DNA of 64,000 bases from Opisthorchis felineus (Eukaryota > Platyhelminthes > Trematoda > Opisthorchiida > Opisthorchiidae). The translations under genes and the position numbers were made by a program. The stretch is from NCBI GenBank assembly GCA_004794785.1, contig SJOL01008668.1, positions 6,241 to 70,240 of the forward strand, read 5' to 3'. The notes under the pieces were generated by a model. The model searched no databases and had not been told where the DNA came from. It was given only the letters and a program-made list of their open reading frames with translations. Of the stretch, positions 10,870 to 20,740 are shown piece by piece; the stretch's first letter is position 1, and each line of letters begins with the position of its first letter.

Positions 10870-13816
10870 TAAAACGTATTTTAATGCATATGTACTTCTG
10901 TTTTGGGCTGTTCGGGTACTGTGCGTCGTCGAATGCAACTGTGTGGGCATCATGAACCCTAGCCGTAGTGAAGCGAGGGACATCCCAAATGATACAGCCT
11001 TCATATTTCTGCTTCAGAATTTTCCAACAACTACGGCAGAGTAAGTTGTAAACCAGTCGCTTACTTGACTGCGCATTTCCTGCAGCCGGTTTTAAACCAG
11101 GAATGTCATGCAGGTTAATCCAATTTGTTTTTATCGCATTTCGAGTAAAATCGGCAGTTGCTTATTTTGTCTGATACTCGGATCTATCTGTAGACTGTCC
11201 GCAATTTCCATAACCGTACATGTTCGGAAGTCCTGACGACCAGCTTTTTAATCTGCTTGCGGTGGAGTGTTCTTTGGCTCCCCCTGTTTGCTTACGGGAC
11301 AAATGGTGGTTAGTTCAACTTCTATGGAAGAACCCTTCTCGATAATGCTTCTAGACATGTTCCACTGTGGCTGTATTTTCTTTCTACTGTTACCGAGCAA
11401 AGCATAAGCTGCATGGAATTGTCTCATCGCCTAGTCTTTCCATGTGGTTTAAAACAATCAAATCCAGGCAAACTATGCGGTTTTCAGTTTGTGCTCTCCC
11501 CCTCTCATTCTACACAGGTCCTATACTTCATCATATAGCCGACTGTTAACCTGAACAATATTGTTTGTCAGAATTCCACTAATTCCGTCTGAAGTTGCAC
11601 AAATGAGTGAAAATCACTTTGGCTGCAGTCTCTTTTCCACAAGATGTCCTTGCAACCTGCAAGTAGTTGCGATGAATGATTTTGATGAGTCTGCGAAAAT
11701 TTCAAAACCACGCTTAGCAACCCATAACAATCCTGAGTTGGCATTTTGAGGAACATAATGCATATCTGGTGCAGGGAATACTAACTTTTTACGGTTCCGT
11801 TTAGTGGAATGGGCTCGAATTGTATACTGGCTTATTCGGATTCGTTTTTTGAGCCCGGTAGATCACTAAAAAAGTATCAACCTTTTAATTGGACTCATTA
11901 TTTTGATCAAACAAACGCGATTTCATATCAGAAGCAATTTATCCTGTGTTTCTTGACGCAGGCTTTCCATTGGTTTATTTGCTGGAATACAATCTGGGCA
12001 TTTGATTCACTATCAGACACTCAATAAATCAGCTTAGTCCACATTGTGAATTTCATTCTACCACGCAGTCAGCTTGTGTTGGAAATCCAAGAATTGCTGT
12101 ACGCCTGTGTATCTTCCCAATCCTGGAGGATATACCGGCGAGAAACCTTTTACAAGGTATAGTTCCTAAGTTTTCAAGCTTTAGTGGCTCCTGTATTGAT
12201 ACAACATTTGATGACGCGACAAGTCGGACAAGCTAAAATTCACCTTGCATCCTCGGTCGCACAGTCATTGAGGAGCATGTGATACGGCCAATCAGCTTCC
12301 GTCGTTTTACCATGGATCCAATATACAGGCACCGTTGGAACTGTCTACCAGCCTAACCATTCACTTGTGAGCAGTTGGGAATAACCGTACAAAGATTGTT
12401 TTCCATGTATCAGGGCCAGAGCACGATGAGGTAATCAAAGAGGCTTGGGAAATCGAATTTTGACTTACATCGGGTTGACGCGTCAGCCGCTCGAGACTTT
12501 TTCAACGAGCTCATAGCAAGAATTTAATGGGAGAAACTGAGACGATGACATGCTCTATCTGACCAAAGAGATTCGCTCCAACCTTATAACTCTTCGACAT
12601 TTCGATTACTCGGACCACGCATCCATACGTGTCAGCGATTCGGGTCTGAATATGCTCGGGGGCAGAGTATTTTTGGAAATACTATCACTACATATTAATC
12701 GTTTGTAATGCCTCAGTATACACGCACACGGAGGTTTGCGTCTTTCTGTCACTCTTTGACAGAAAGGTACACAAAGCTTCACTGTCCAGCTTCACTATCT
12801 ACATTGCTTTTGTCATTCGATTGAAGGCTGTAAGTTAAAAATACGGAACTGTGGAGACGTTGAAGACTTACGGCGTCGTGTTCATGAATTACCGCCGTAT
12901 GTTGCAGGAGAAGGATTGCAGTTGATCAATAATACCAACGGTTGTAACTCAGAGTGCACGTGAACTCAATCTATCACAGCGTCCCCAAGTCTGATGACAG
13001 GTTCACCATATAAGTCGACATTAGCCGTCTTCCGGGTAGAGATGTTTTTATGACCCGTTCACGAATATCGAACCATATCTAATTGATATTGATTAGGAGT
13101 GACAAGATCTGTGGGGGGAATATTTGCACTACACTATTACTCTGGCTTTATATGGAATTGATCTTTAAGGAGTTGTAGCTTTTGCTTTTTTTGGTCTAGT
13201 GGCCCTTTTCCAATGTTCAAATCTATGGTTTTATATGGTGATACCTATTCACCAAAAAGTGCAGTATGCCACTCGACGATGGTGTGCACGTGTAGGGTGA
13301 TGACATGTTCTTGCAATTAATCGAAACAGTACCTGGCCAATGCTTTACTGAACCCCCCAAATGAATTGCTGCTGCCATCTTGTGAAGCCTGGTAGCGTGT
13401 AATTTTGAATTAGGGCCATCAAGCGCACCAGTGCATCCCCTTCATGTGTTCGACCATTCACTCCAGCCCAGGTGGCTATGCAAAGGACCAAAGTAATCCA
13501 AGTTAAAAGGCTACACTCTCTTGGAAGGAGTTTATTGGGAGGTCTACTGTACGTACATATTTAATCGATTACTGTCGACCAGTTTTTCATAGGCCTTGTC
13601 ACTGATAACTAAACCACACGTTAATTAATCCGTCCAGGTAGAGAGAACTTACCTCCGCCCTCAATTCTCGACAGCTTTTGGATATGGAGTTGACAGAAGG
13701 CATTTTTGTGCCTTATTTGTTTCCTCGGGCATGGGAAAAAATTCGGTCTGTGTAAGGGGCCATTCCTACTAGCAGGAGAGACAGTAATCGACGTATTGTG
13801 ATCAAATAGTAAAGAC
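10870..13816. other. Intron 2 of the E3 ligase, no gene recognised
   Basis: AT-rich sequence with only short, uninformative frames. One short perfect hairpin is listed separately (12742-12766). No copy of the SINE, LINE or PLE families was recognised. Confidence 0.35.
12742..12766. repeat. Perfect 10-bp hairpin
   Basis: CTTTCTGTCA at 12742-12751 and TGACAGAAAG at 12757-12766 are exact reverse complements separated by 5 nt. No T-run follows, and nothing ties it to a gene or element. It lies deep in intron 2. Confidence 0.4.
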
Positions 13817-13993
13817 AATCGTTCAGCTATAACACCCTTCCGGTGCCTAACTGCCATGCCAACCGGAAAGAAGCCCGAGGGATGAGATACTGTCGGTTGC
13901 CCAAGCCTAGACAGCAGTCTAGATCCTGATGTTAGGTTTGAACCATGGGCCTTCCGATCGGTAGGTTCGCGCCTTATCCACTGAGTTGTGGCT
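13817..13993 (-). repeat. tRNA-derived SINE, family 1, minus-strand copy
   Basis: Same family as the copies at 2.1, 20.6 and 41.6 kb. On the minus strand the head is near 13993 with a diverged A box and a B-box-like GGTTCAAACC, and the body contains TCTAGGCTTGGGCAACC. It is more diverged than the 41.6-kb copy. Confidence 0.72.
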
Positions 13994-14409
13994 GTACTGT
14001 ACTTATACACAAACTCGATTTGACTCAAGCCCATGGTGGAGCTTCGAGTATTTCGCGCACCCGCTGCTTGTTAGCTGGTGCTTTTGTCCGATATCTTTAA
14101 ATTTGCGTCCCGTTCTCTTCAAACTAAGAAATGCGTAGTGTGGTAGTTGATGCCTTTTGTTTTCTTTACTGCCTGCCAATTGTTCCCATTCGGTTTCGAG
14201 CGTTGCGAAAAACGCTCGTGAATCTTTGCCGCACATTTTCTTTGGGTTCTGCAAGCATGCATCCTTGGATGACTGTTAAAGAATCCCGCTTACTGTACAA
14301 GTCATGAAGTGACAAGGTTGCGTCCAAGGTGCGATTGACTACCCAAACACTTGTATAAAAACTGTGCACTGAGCACTGCTACAAAAATGCGGGGCAGGAT
14401 TGGCTGGTC

Positions 14410-14600
14410 ATCACCAGTACCAGCGTTCAACACTGGTGTTTCGCTGCCGTACAACCATGGTTTATTTGAGTCTTCTTGTAAACGGAAGAATAAAAGTATG
14501 TGAGGAAAGGGCTTAGTACTTACCTACCACAATCATTCTGGGGGTGCCTGTACCTCCAGACACTCATCCAAGCGATCTGGATAGAAACCGATATCAAGAA
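14410..14600 (-). mobile_element. RTE-like LINE 3' end, minus strand, 5'-truncated
   Basis: Reverse complement of the family's 3' end: CAACACTGGTGTTTCGCTGC then the TACAACCATGGTTTATTTGA block. The C-terminal coding end follows (compare 30.07-30.25 kb and 43.75-43.96 kb, same order). Only the last roughly 190 bp is present, a typical 5' truncation. It lies just upstream of E3 exon 3, in antisense. Confidence 0.68.
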
Positions 14601-14824
14601 CGCTGTTGAACTAGCCAACTTCACTGGTAACAATGAAGCTTCCATCTGTCTTCGAAGCTGTTTCCTTTGTGCTGTCATATTCTGGGTTCATTTTTCCTCT
14701 CTGTGATCTTGTTGCGTTAAACCTGTCTTCTGGCTACATTAATTCGACCGTAACTGCGCACATACTTGATCTCACTAATTTGCCCGTATATAAACTCATG
14801 TATTCGGTTTATCTCTCATTCCAG

Positions 14825-15890
14825 ACATGTATTTCACAAAAAATGTGTTGACCCGTGGTTACTGGAACACCGAAGTTGTCCTCTCTGCAAACTAGACATT
14901 CTCAAGTCTTGTGGCATCTTATTGGATTCCTTCTTTCCACTAACCTTGGATGAGTTAGGGTCAAACCATTTAAGCAGTGATTTCAGCTCTTCTAGTTCAT
15001 CATCACTGTCGGAACCGTATAGAAGTTCGACCGTCCGCAACTGGCTCTCTGGACGTATCTTTTCCCTATTCTTCGGAGGTCTCTACAGACCTTCAGCTGC
15101 CTGTACCCATCGGTATCATTCTGCGATGACTCGACAACATGCCTCGACACACGAGTGTGTGGCCTCGCCTCCATCCATCTACTCCTGTCCTACACAATGT
15201 GTTGGTCATTACCATTTGCCACATGTACACGTTTCGCGCAAGGAATATGGGGACATACCAGACCTGACATCCGAGAGGTCCACTCCTATTCTGTCCGCAT
15301 GCCCTCTGCTGTGGCTCTGTTGTTGCTGTTGCTACTTCTTCTGGTCGGATGCTCGTAATACTGCTACCACCTCTCTGCAAACTTGCTCTTGTCTACATTG
15401 CATCCAGCCCCAACCATGCCCCACTGATGACGCAATCCCAATGTCCGTGTTGTCGGATCGATTGTGTGATTACCATGCTTCATTCCTTGGTGTTTCCTGT
15501 ATGCCCGTCATGCTTCAGTTACTTCACTGGCGTTGTTACGAATCTCACCGCCGAGAATTAGAACATCATCTCGTTGAAAGACGTGACTTTATTAACGCTG
15601 CACAAAATCGCGCCAGTAGCAAACGACTGCGATTTGATCCATCGTTCTATCTCACTCGAGCGAAACTACATATGGGAACCATTTTTCAGAAAAGTCGACG
15701 CCAGTCCGCAGATCCCCCCTTTACCTTCCGGTCAAAAACTGATGGAAGTCCCTCTCCAGCTATTTCGAATCCGTGGGAACACCACCGGGAATGGTACTGT
15801 CCCGTAGTTTCTTTTGCGGAGACAACGTACCCTAGTCAATGTGAACAGAAAGCTGATGTTCACTATTCCAAAGACGGATCCGTTTCTTCG
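14825..15890 (+). CDS. goliath-like: Goliath-like RING-H2 E3 ubiquitin ligase, exon 3 (second half of RING + cytoplasmic tail)
   Basis: Acceptor TCTCATTCCAG ends at 14824; donor GTGAGT starts at 15891. The first base completes the codon left open by exon 2, giving LPCQ then [20 protein letters not shown] and [11 protein letters not shown]. In the joined protein the remaining zinc ligands are H114, H117, C120, C131 and C134, with W124 at the E2-binding position: a complete C3H2C3 RING-H2. The DPWL...CP.CK..ILK.CGI pattern is specific to the Goliath/RNF130/RNF150 group. The rest is a 330-residue Ser-rich tail with no domain I recognise. It holds a poly-Ser run near residue 168 and a hydrophobic cysteine cluster ([13 protein letters not shown]). 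The exon closes in phase 0, which does not match the acceptor of exon 4. Confidence 0.85.
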
Positions 15891-16665
15891 GTGAGTCTCC
15901 ACTTCTCTCGTACTTTTTAGTGTTGTTGCTGTTAATGAGGCTTCCTTTCCCCCAAAAGGATTACTGACAAAACTGAACAGACGAGTTTGACTGGAACACA
16001 GAATATACATTTGCTTCGTGGAAGGTTACTCGTAAACCGGACGTTGCAGCTTGTTTGGACTGTGCGTGCGTGATCTTCAGGTTCGATCTCCTACTCCCAT
16101 GTTGTCAGCCGTGATGAGTGAGAGGAGTTTCGAGTGACTGGGTCCTTGTTGACTGGCAACTTGATGACCGCCATATCCCATCGCTCTTTCTAGTGAATGT
16201 TACAGAGTTGCACTGGTTCGTTTACTCTCCCTTTCGAGCTAATTTTTTTGTGTGTATGTAATCCAAGTGATTCATGTGCTTCAGCATTTCTGGATACCCC
16301 TTTGCTTAGGCCGCTCATCACCTTTCCCCATTCCTGAAGTCAAATTGAACGTAAATCTTTTTGGTAGGTCTACTACTGGGTAATGTTTCGCTTTTGACAC
16401 AAAAGCTTCGTCAGCGCAAGTGATTGAGTTGCAAGATTGTTCGAGCTTTGGGGTAGGAGGAGAACCAATCAGCATGATCCCTTCCTACTAGCATGTTGAA
16501 TCAGCATTGGCCTGGAAATGTTTGATGATGTGGGTTAGCAGGTGTTAAGACCGATGGACTAAGGGCAGGCTGATGTGAATTCGGGCTGGGTCTAAGGTCC
16601 TGTTCCTCCGCCTCACTTCACTTGAGTATTCCTCCTCGCTTACACTTCCTGTTGGTCTGTGTGGG

Positions 16666-18130
16666 CTAGCTAGTGCTGCAACAATTGGATAAGGGTGGCG
16701 TGAATTTGGGTCGGGTTGGACCTTTTACCGCTTCTGCTAAGGATTCTACTTGACAACCGAACATCCCCGTGTGCCAGCTCGGTTTATTTAAAACCGCCAT
16801 TGATACACTCGCCAGTTCTAGACCATCTATCCTGTATACAGTGGAATGCTTCAGGATTTCTACCGTCTGGGCCTTAAGCTGCTGTGGTGTAAATCTTAGT
16901 GCGCGTCTTAAAACTTTCGCATTTTCCGGATAGGTTCTATGTCCTGTGTCTAGCGCATGCCTCGCCATCGTTAAATCTGGCCACCGGATGCTATTCGTCC
17001 GCATTTCAGGTGGTCTGGTTGTTCTGTGCTCGCCAGTTCTGGTGTGCAGTTCCTTAGTCGTATATCCTATGTAAACCTTAGTTCAGTCGTATTTAATTTG
17101 GCATACGCAGTCCCTAGTCCTTTCAACCGGAGACTGTCCTTCAACTGCACCAGCAAGGAGCACGTTTTCCCTTTCTGGAACTCTACTCTAATGTTGGCTG
17201 TGTGTAGCACCCTTCAGTTAACCTCCGATCTTCCTGTTTTATATGGGAATCACTGCTGTAGGAATCTGTTCATTACTTTATCAAGGTTCAGGAGCTATTG
17301 TCCTTAATTAGCGCCTAATCAAACTCACCAGGTATCCACTTCTTAGGTCTTCTTTTGACCTCATTTTTGACTTCCGTTTGGTCGACTTCTTGTATGCACA
17401 CCATTCTGACTCGACTAAACATTAATGCGGCAGTGCTAATGTTCACCGCCTTCGAAGGAGGTGGCGAGTGATTTAGGACAGCAGTTGGATCCGCTAGTTC
17501 CTAGTGAGTGATAGTTTCCAATTTCCCGCCGCTTGTAAGTGTTATGCAGTCCAGGAAGTGTAGTGTGTCCGAATTATACTCCATGTTAGACTTTATGTGA
17601 GCATTCAAACTACTGAGAAACTCGTATTAGTTGTTAACCTCATCGCGCTTGATCACAAGTAACGTGACCTCAACATAACACTGAAGACTCCCGGTATGCA
17701 ATCATATCCGGCTAAGGCCTTAAGATCTAAATCCTCCGTATGAATGTTAGCCAAAACCGGGATATTTGAGGTCCCATTGCTAGACCCTGTTCTTGCGTGT
17801 CAGTAACTGAGTCAATAACAAACTGATAGGGATTCATGCACACCTTTATGCCTTCAACTATTTCACTCACTGAGAACTGTTTTTTGGTAACAACCACTTG
17901 GTTACATCGAGTCGATTTTAAAGTTCATGCGAACTTTGTCTCTAAAGAGAACTACTTGACTTAGCAAAGTCATACGAATTCCTAATATACATGGTTGATT
18001 TCCCCGTGAGTGGTGGATAACCTATACCGTCCAATACTGGTTCTATCGGGAGATATGGCCTGTTGATTTTACAGCAGCTCACGGAATCGTGGTTGTGATG
18101 CTTTTGGCTACAATCCGTACCGCTTGCCGC
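16666..18130 (-). pseudogene. Penelope-like element pseudogene, minus strand, lineage 3
   Basis: Read from 18130 downward. RT-like pieces YLPIEPVLDGIGYPPLTGKS (about 18060-18000), an AMGS-like tract near 17780 now frameshifted (SNGTSNIPVLANIHTEDLDL in one frame), and FLSSLNAHIKSNMEYNSDTL then HFLDC (about 17630-17550). The GIY-YIG end reads TKVYIGYTTKELHTRTGEHR (about 17085-17030), then ARHALDTGHRTYPENAKVLR at about 16965-16905. Stops occur throughout. It differs from both other PLEs in the window. The longest surviving frame (16666-17004) is the nuclease C-terminal part. It sits in intron 3 of the E3 gene, antisense. Confidence 0.72.
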
Positions 18131-18150
18131 ATTAATAATAAAAATATACT

Positions 18151-18322
18151 AATTGTTCGGCTTCCGGTGGTTAGTTGCCATGCTTCTCGAAGGAAGCACG
18201 AGGGCTGAGGTACTGCCATGTTACCCAAGCCTAGACAGTAGCAGTCGAGGTTGCCGAGGTTGGGTGCGAACCGCGGATCCTCCGGTCAGTAAGCTCATGC
18301 CTAAACCACCGAACCCCCTCGA
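18151..18322 (-). repeat. tRNA-derived SINE, family 1, minus-strand copy (diverged)
   Basis: Minus-strand copy with the body blocks CTAGGCTTGGGTAACATGGC and CCTCGTGCTTCCTTCGAGAA. The head around 18300-18322 has a degraded A box, and the B box reads GGTTCGCACC. It lies just upstream (in minus orientation) of the recognisable part of PLE lineage 3. Confidence 0.7.
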
Positions 18323-19160
18323 GCTCTGATCTTAGATATCCACCAACTTCAACATTGCTCCTATTCATTATTGACGTAACTGTGCCACTGCTAGTCTGCC
18401 TGTAGTCCACCGAACTTTTGTGTATAGTCGGTCTTACAACTACTGTGGCCGTACCCATATTCACCTTCGTAGTGACCATATTTTCCACCTGTTTCAGTGC
18501 ATTTAATACTCTCCGCTCTGATGGTGCGATGTTAAGGGCTCCTGGTTATCTGGACTTTAGTATCTTGCCTCGTACTCGTAGGTTCTCCTTCTCCCCTTCC
18601 TTTGAAGGGGTTTTTTGAAACTCTGATTCGCTTCTTACACTCACTACTGTTTTTTCTCAATGCGAAATTTAGTCACTTTTCTAACACAACTTCTTCACGG
18701 AGTGGCGGGTCCGACAAATTAACTACATTGGTAGATAGTTTCTTTTTCTCTATAACCTTACTGGCACACGGAGTCATGGAGGACAACTGTTCGGAAACAC
18801 ATAACTGTGCATCCTTGCGTTGCCAGCACTGGTTACGTTTCCGCTCCGGGGAAGTCGGCAGATGAGATTGCAGTCTGAAGATTGTGGCTGGGTCGACATA
18901 CGTCATGGTGGGTATCGTTTCAGCGCTGTGTGGTCAATCTGATTCTTGTTTCTACCACGTGCGTTTTGTCGTCCTATGGATAGGCCTTCAAACTGGAAAA
19001 TGACTTGCCACTGGGAAGCCAGATCGAATAGTAATCGATCGAGGTGTCGTGTGGTTTGATTTAGGGTGACTCGTGAATGATAAGTTGCCAATTATTAATT
19101 GGTAAAACTACCATTCACAGCTATTTAAGCACTTCAAGCATTGATCAGTTTCGCGTTAAT

Positions 19161-19415
19161 ATCACTCTCGTGTAAACAGTCGTCCTCCTGTCCTGGCGCA
19201 ATTATTGTGGTGATTCTACGGCAAAGGAGGAAAGCGTTGGACCTGAGTTTCGTCCTTGTTAGAGCTCATCAGTAGTACATATCCTTGGGCGTGTCGTGGT
19301 TTGAACTCCGGACATCTAACTTGCGAGGCGGGCGTGTTACTACTACTACACCGGCGCATGCTGGACACATTTGAATTTTCACGTCTGAACAGGCGAACGT
19401 TTTTACGCTTGAGCG
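19161..19415 (-). repeat. Left arm of large inverted repeat; minus-strand copy of second tRNA-like SINE family
   Basis: Reverse complement of 19523-19779 with roughly 80-85% identity by eye. On the minus strand it holds a tRNA-like head with a B box (GGAGTTCAAACC-like) preceded by an A-box-like segment. Outer end: ATCACTCTCG at 19161; inner end near 19415. The spacer to the other arm is 107 bp. Confidence 0.65.
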
Positions 19416-19522
19416 ATGTGATTGGTTTGCCCGACGCCCCGAACCACGACCCAGTAACTGTCATGGTTGTGTCAATCGAGTGGTCTGCCTGTCAGGACTT
19501 CTCAGTCAGGTAGCGCTGCACA

Positions 19523-19779
19523 CGCTCAAGCGTGAACACGTTCGCCTGTTTGGACGCGAAACTCCAAATGTGTCAGGCGTGCGCCGGTGGGGTAGTGATA
19601 ATACGCTCGCCTCGCATGTCAGATGTCCGGAGTTCAAACCACGGCACAGCTAAGGATATGCGCCACTTGTGAGCTCTAATAAGAGCGAAACTCGAATCCA
19701 GTGCTTCCCTCCTTTGATTTCGATTCGCCATAAGGATTGCGCCAGGGCAGGAGGACGACTGTTCGAACGAGAGTGATGT
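19523..19779 (+). repeat. Right arm of large inverted repeat; plus-strand copy of second tRNA-like SINE family
   Basis: Within the arm, the block from about 19581 reads like a tRNA: GGGTAGTGATAATACGC (A-box region), CTCGCATGTCAGA (anticodon-arm-like) and CCGGAGTTCAAACCACGG (B-box/T-arm-like). The match to the left arm starts about 60 bp before this head, so more than the SINE head is duplicated. The sequence is unrelated to SINE family 1. Confidence 0.6.
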
Positions 19780-20164
19780 GAACATGAATTCTACGAATCC
19801 CGCGACCACTAACAACTAATAGGTTTAAATGGTCCGAATGCGATACACTACTGTTGCTTCTACTTTTCCAAAGGTTGGGAGTATTTTGTTTTCTTCAGAA
19901 GAGCACCAGTGTGATCTTCAGACCCTGGCTAGCAGCTGGAATGCACTGGGATTTACCTGTGAGATGCATCTGATAACTAGCACGGCCGTCTTTGTCTGCT
20001 TTCCGCCTAAGAGCCTCCTCTGAACTTAAACGTCTCATTTTCAGTGATGTCAGTGCAGTTTCGGCTCTGGACCCAGGGTTTTGCTTCTGTTCTTGAATGA
20101 GGTTCCATCCCAGGACTGTTTTTGCGTAGACGTGCTCGGTGTGAACCATGTGGATGAGTTTTGG

Positions 20165-20268
20165 CATTCCTAAGGTCCGTGGTTCTATACCAACTATGGT
20201 TTCGTAATCGCTCCTGTCTAGGCTTTGGCAACCTGGCGGCGTCTCTGCCCTCATGCCTACTTTGGGTT
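20165..20268 (+). repeat. tRNA-derived SINE family 1, head-truncated fragment
   Basis: Begins in the middle of the family: CTAAGGTCCGTGGTTCTATA (B-box area), then CTGTCTAGGCTTTGGCAACC and CCCTCATGC. The A box and the end are missing. Short and diverged. Confidence 0.5.
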
Positions 20269-20542
20269 TCGTGACAGTTATGGACTGAAAAGGGACCGCA
20301 TCTGAACCATTATTTCTTAGTATTCTTCATGGTTTTCCTGACAACCGATTCATTCTTTACTATTTTTGGTGCGAAACCAGATACACAGGAAATCCCTAAT
20401 GGTTTAAGAGAATCCTGCGTACTTGCTGAGCACGTAATGAATATATGGTTGGTCATTCTTCTTCAAAATGAAGCATCTTATTTTTCATGTTGATCGAGAA
20501 TTTTCTTTGATCAATCTTGTCGCCATTTGAGTGGTATTTCTA

Positions 20543-20740
20543 TGGGCGCGATGGCTCAGTTGTTGGAGCGCGAATTTACTGACCGGAAGGTTCGTGGTTC
20601 TAACCCGACTTCTACCTCTCGACTTCCCCTGTCTAGACTTGGGAAACCTGGCAGTATCCCAGTCCACGTACTTCCTGGTGGCATGGCAGTTAGGCACCGA
20701 AAGGGTGCTGCAGCTGAACGATTATTATTATTATTATTTT
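20543..20740 (+). repeat. tRNA-derived SINE, family 1, plus-strand copy with (ATT)n tail
   Basis: A box GATGGCTCAGTTGTTGGAGC near 20550 and B-box region GGTTCGTGGTTCTAACCC near 20587, then the body (CTCTCGACTTCCCCTGTCTA) and a (TTA)n/ATT run at 20724-20738. The in-frame readings across it are artefacts of this repeat, not a protein. It shows that the family ends in an ATT microsatellite, unlike the GAT tail of the RTE LINE. Confidence 0.82.
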
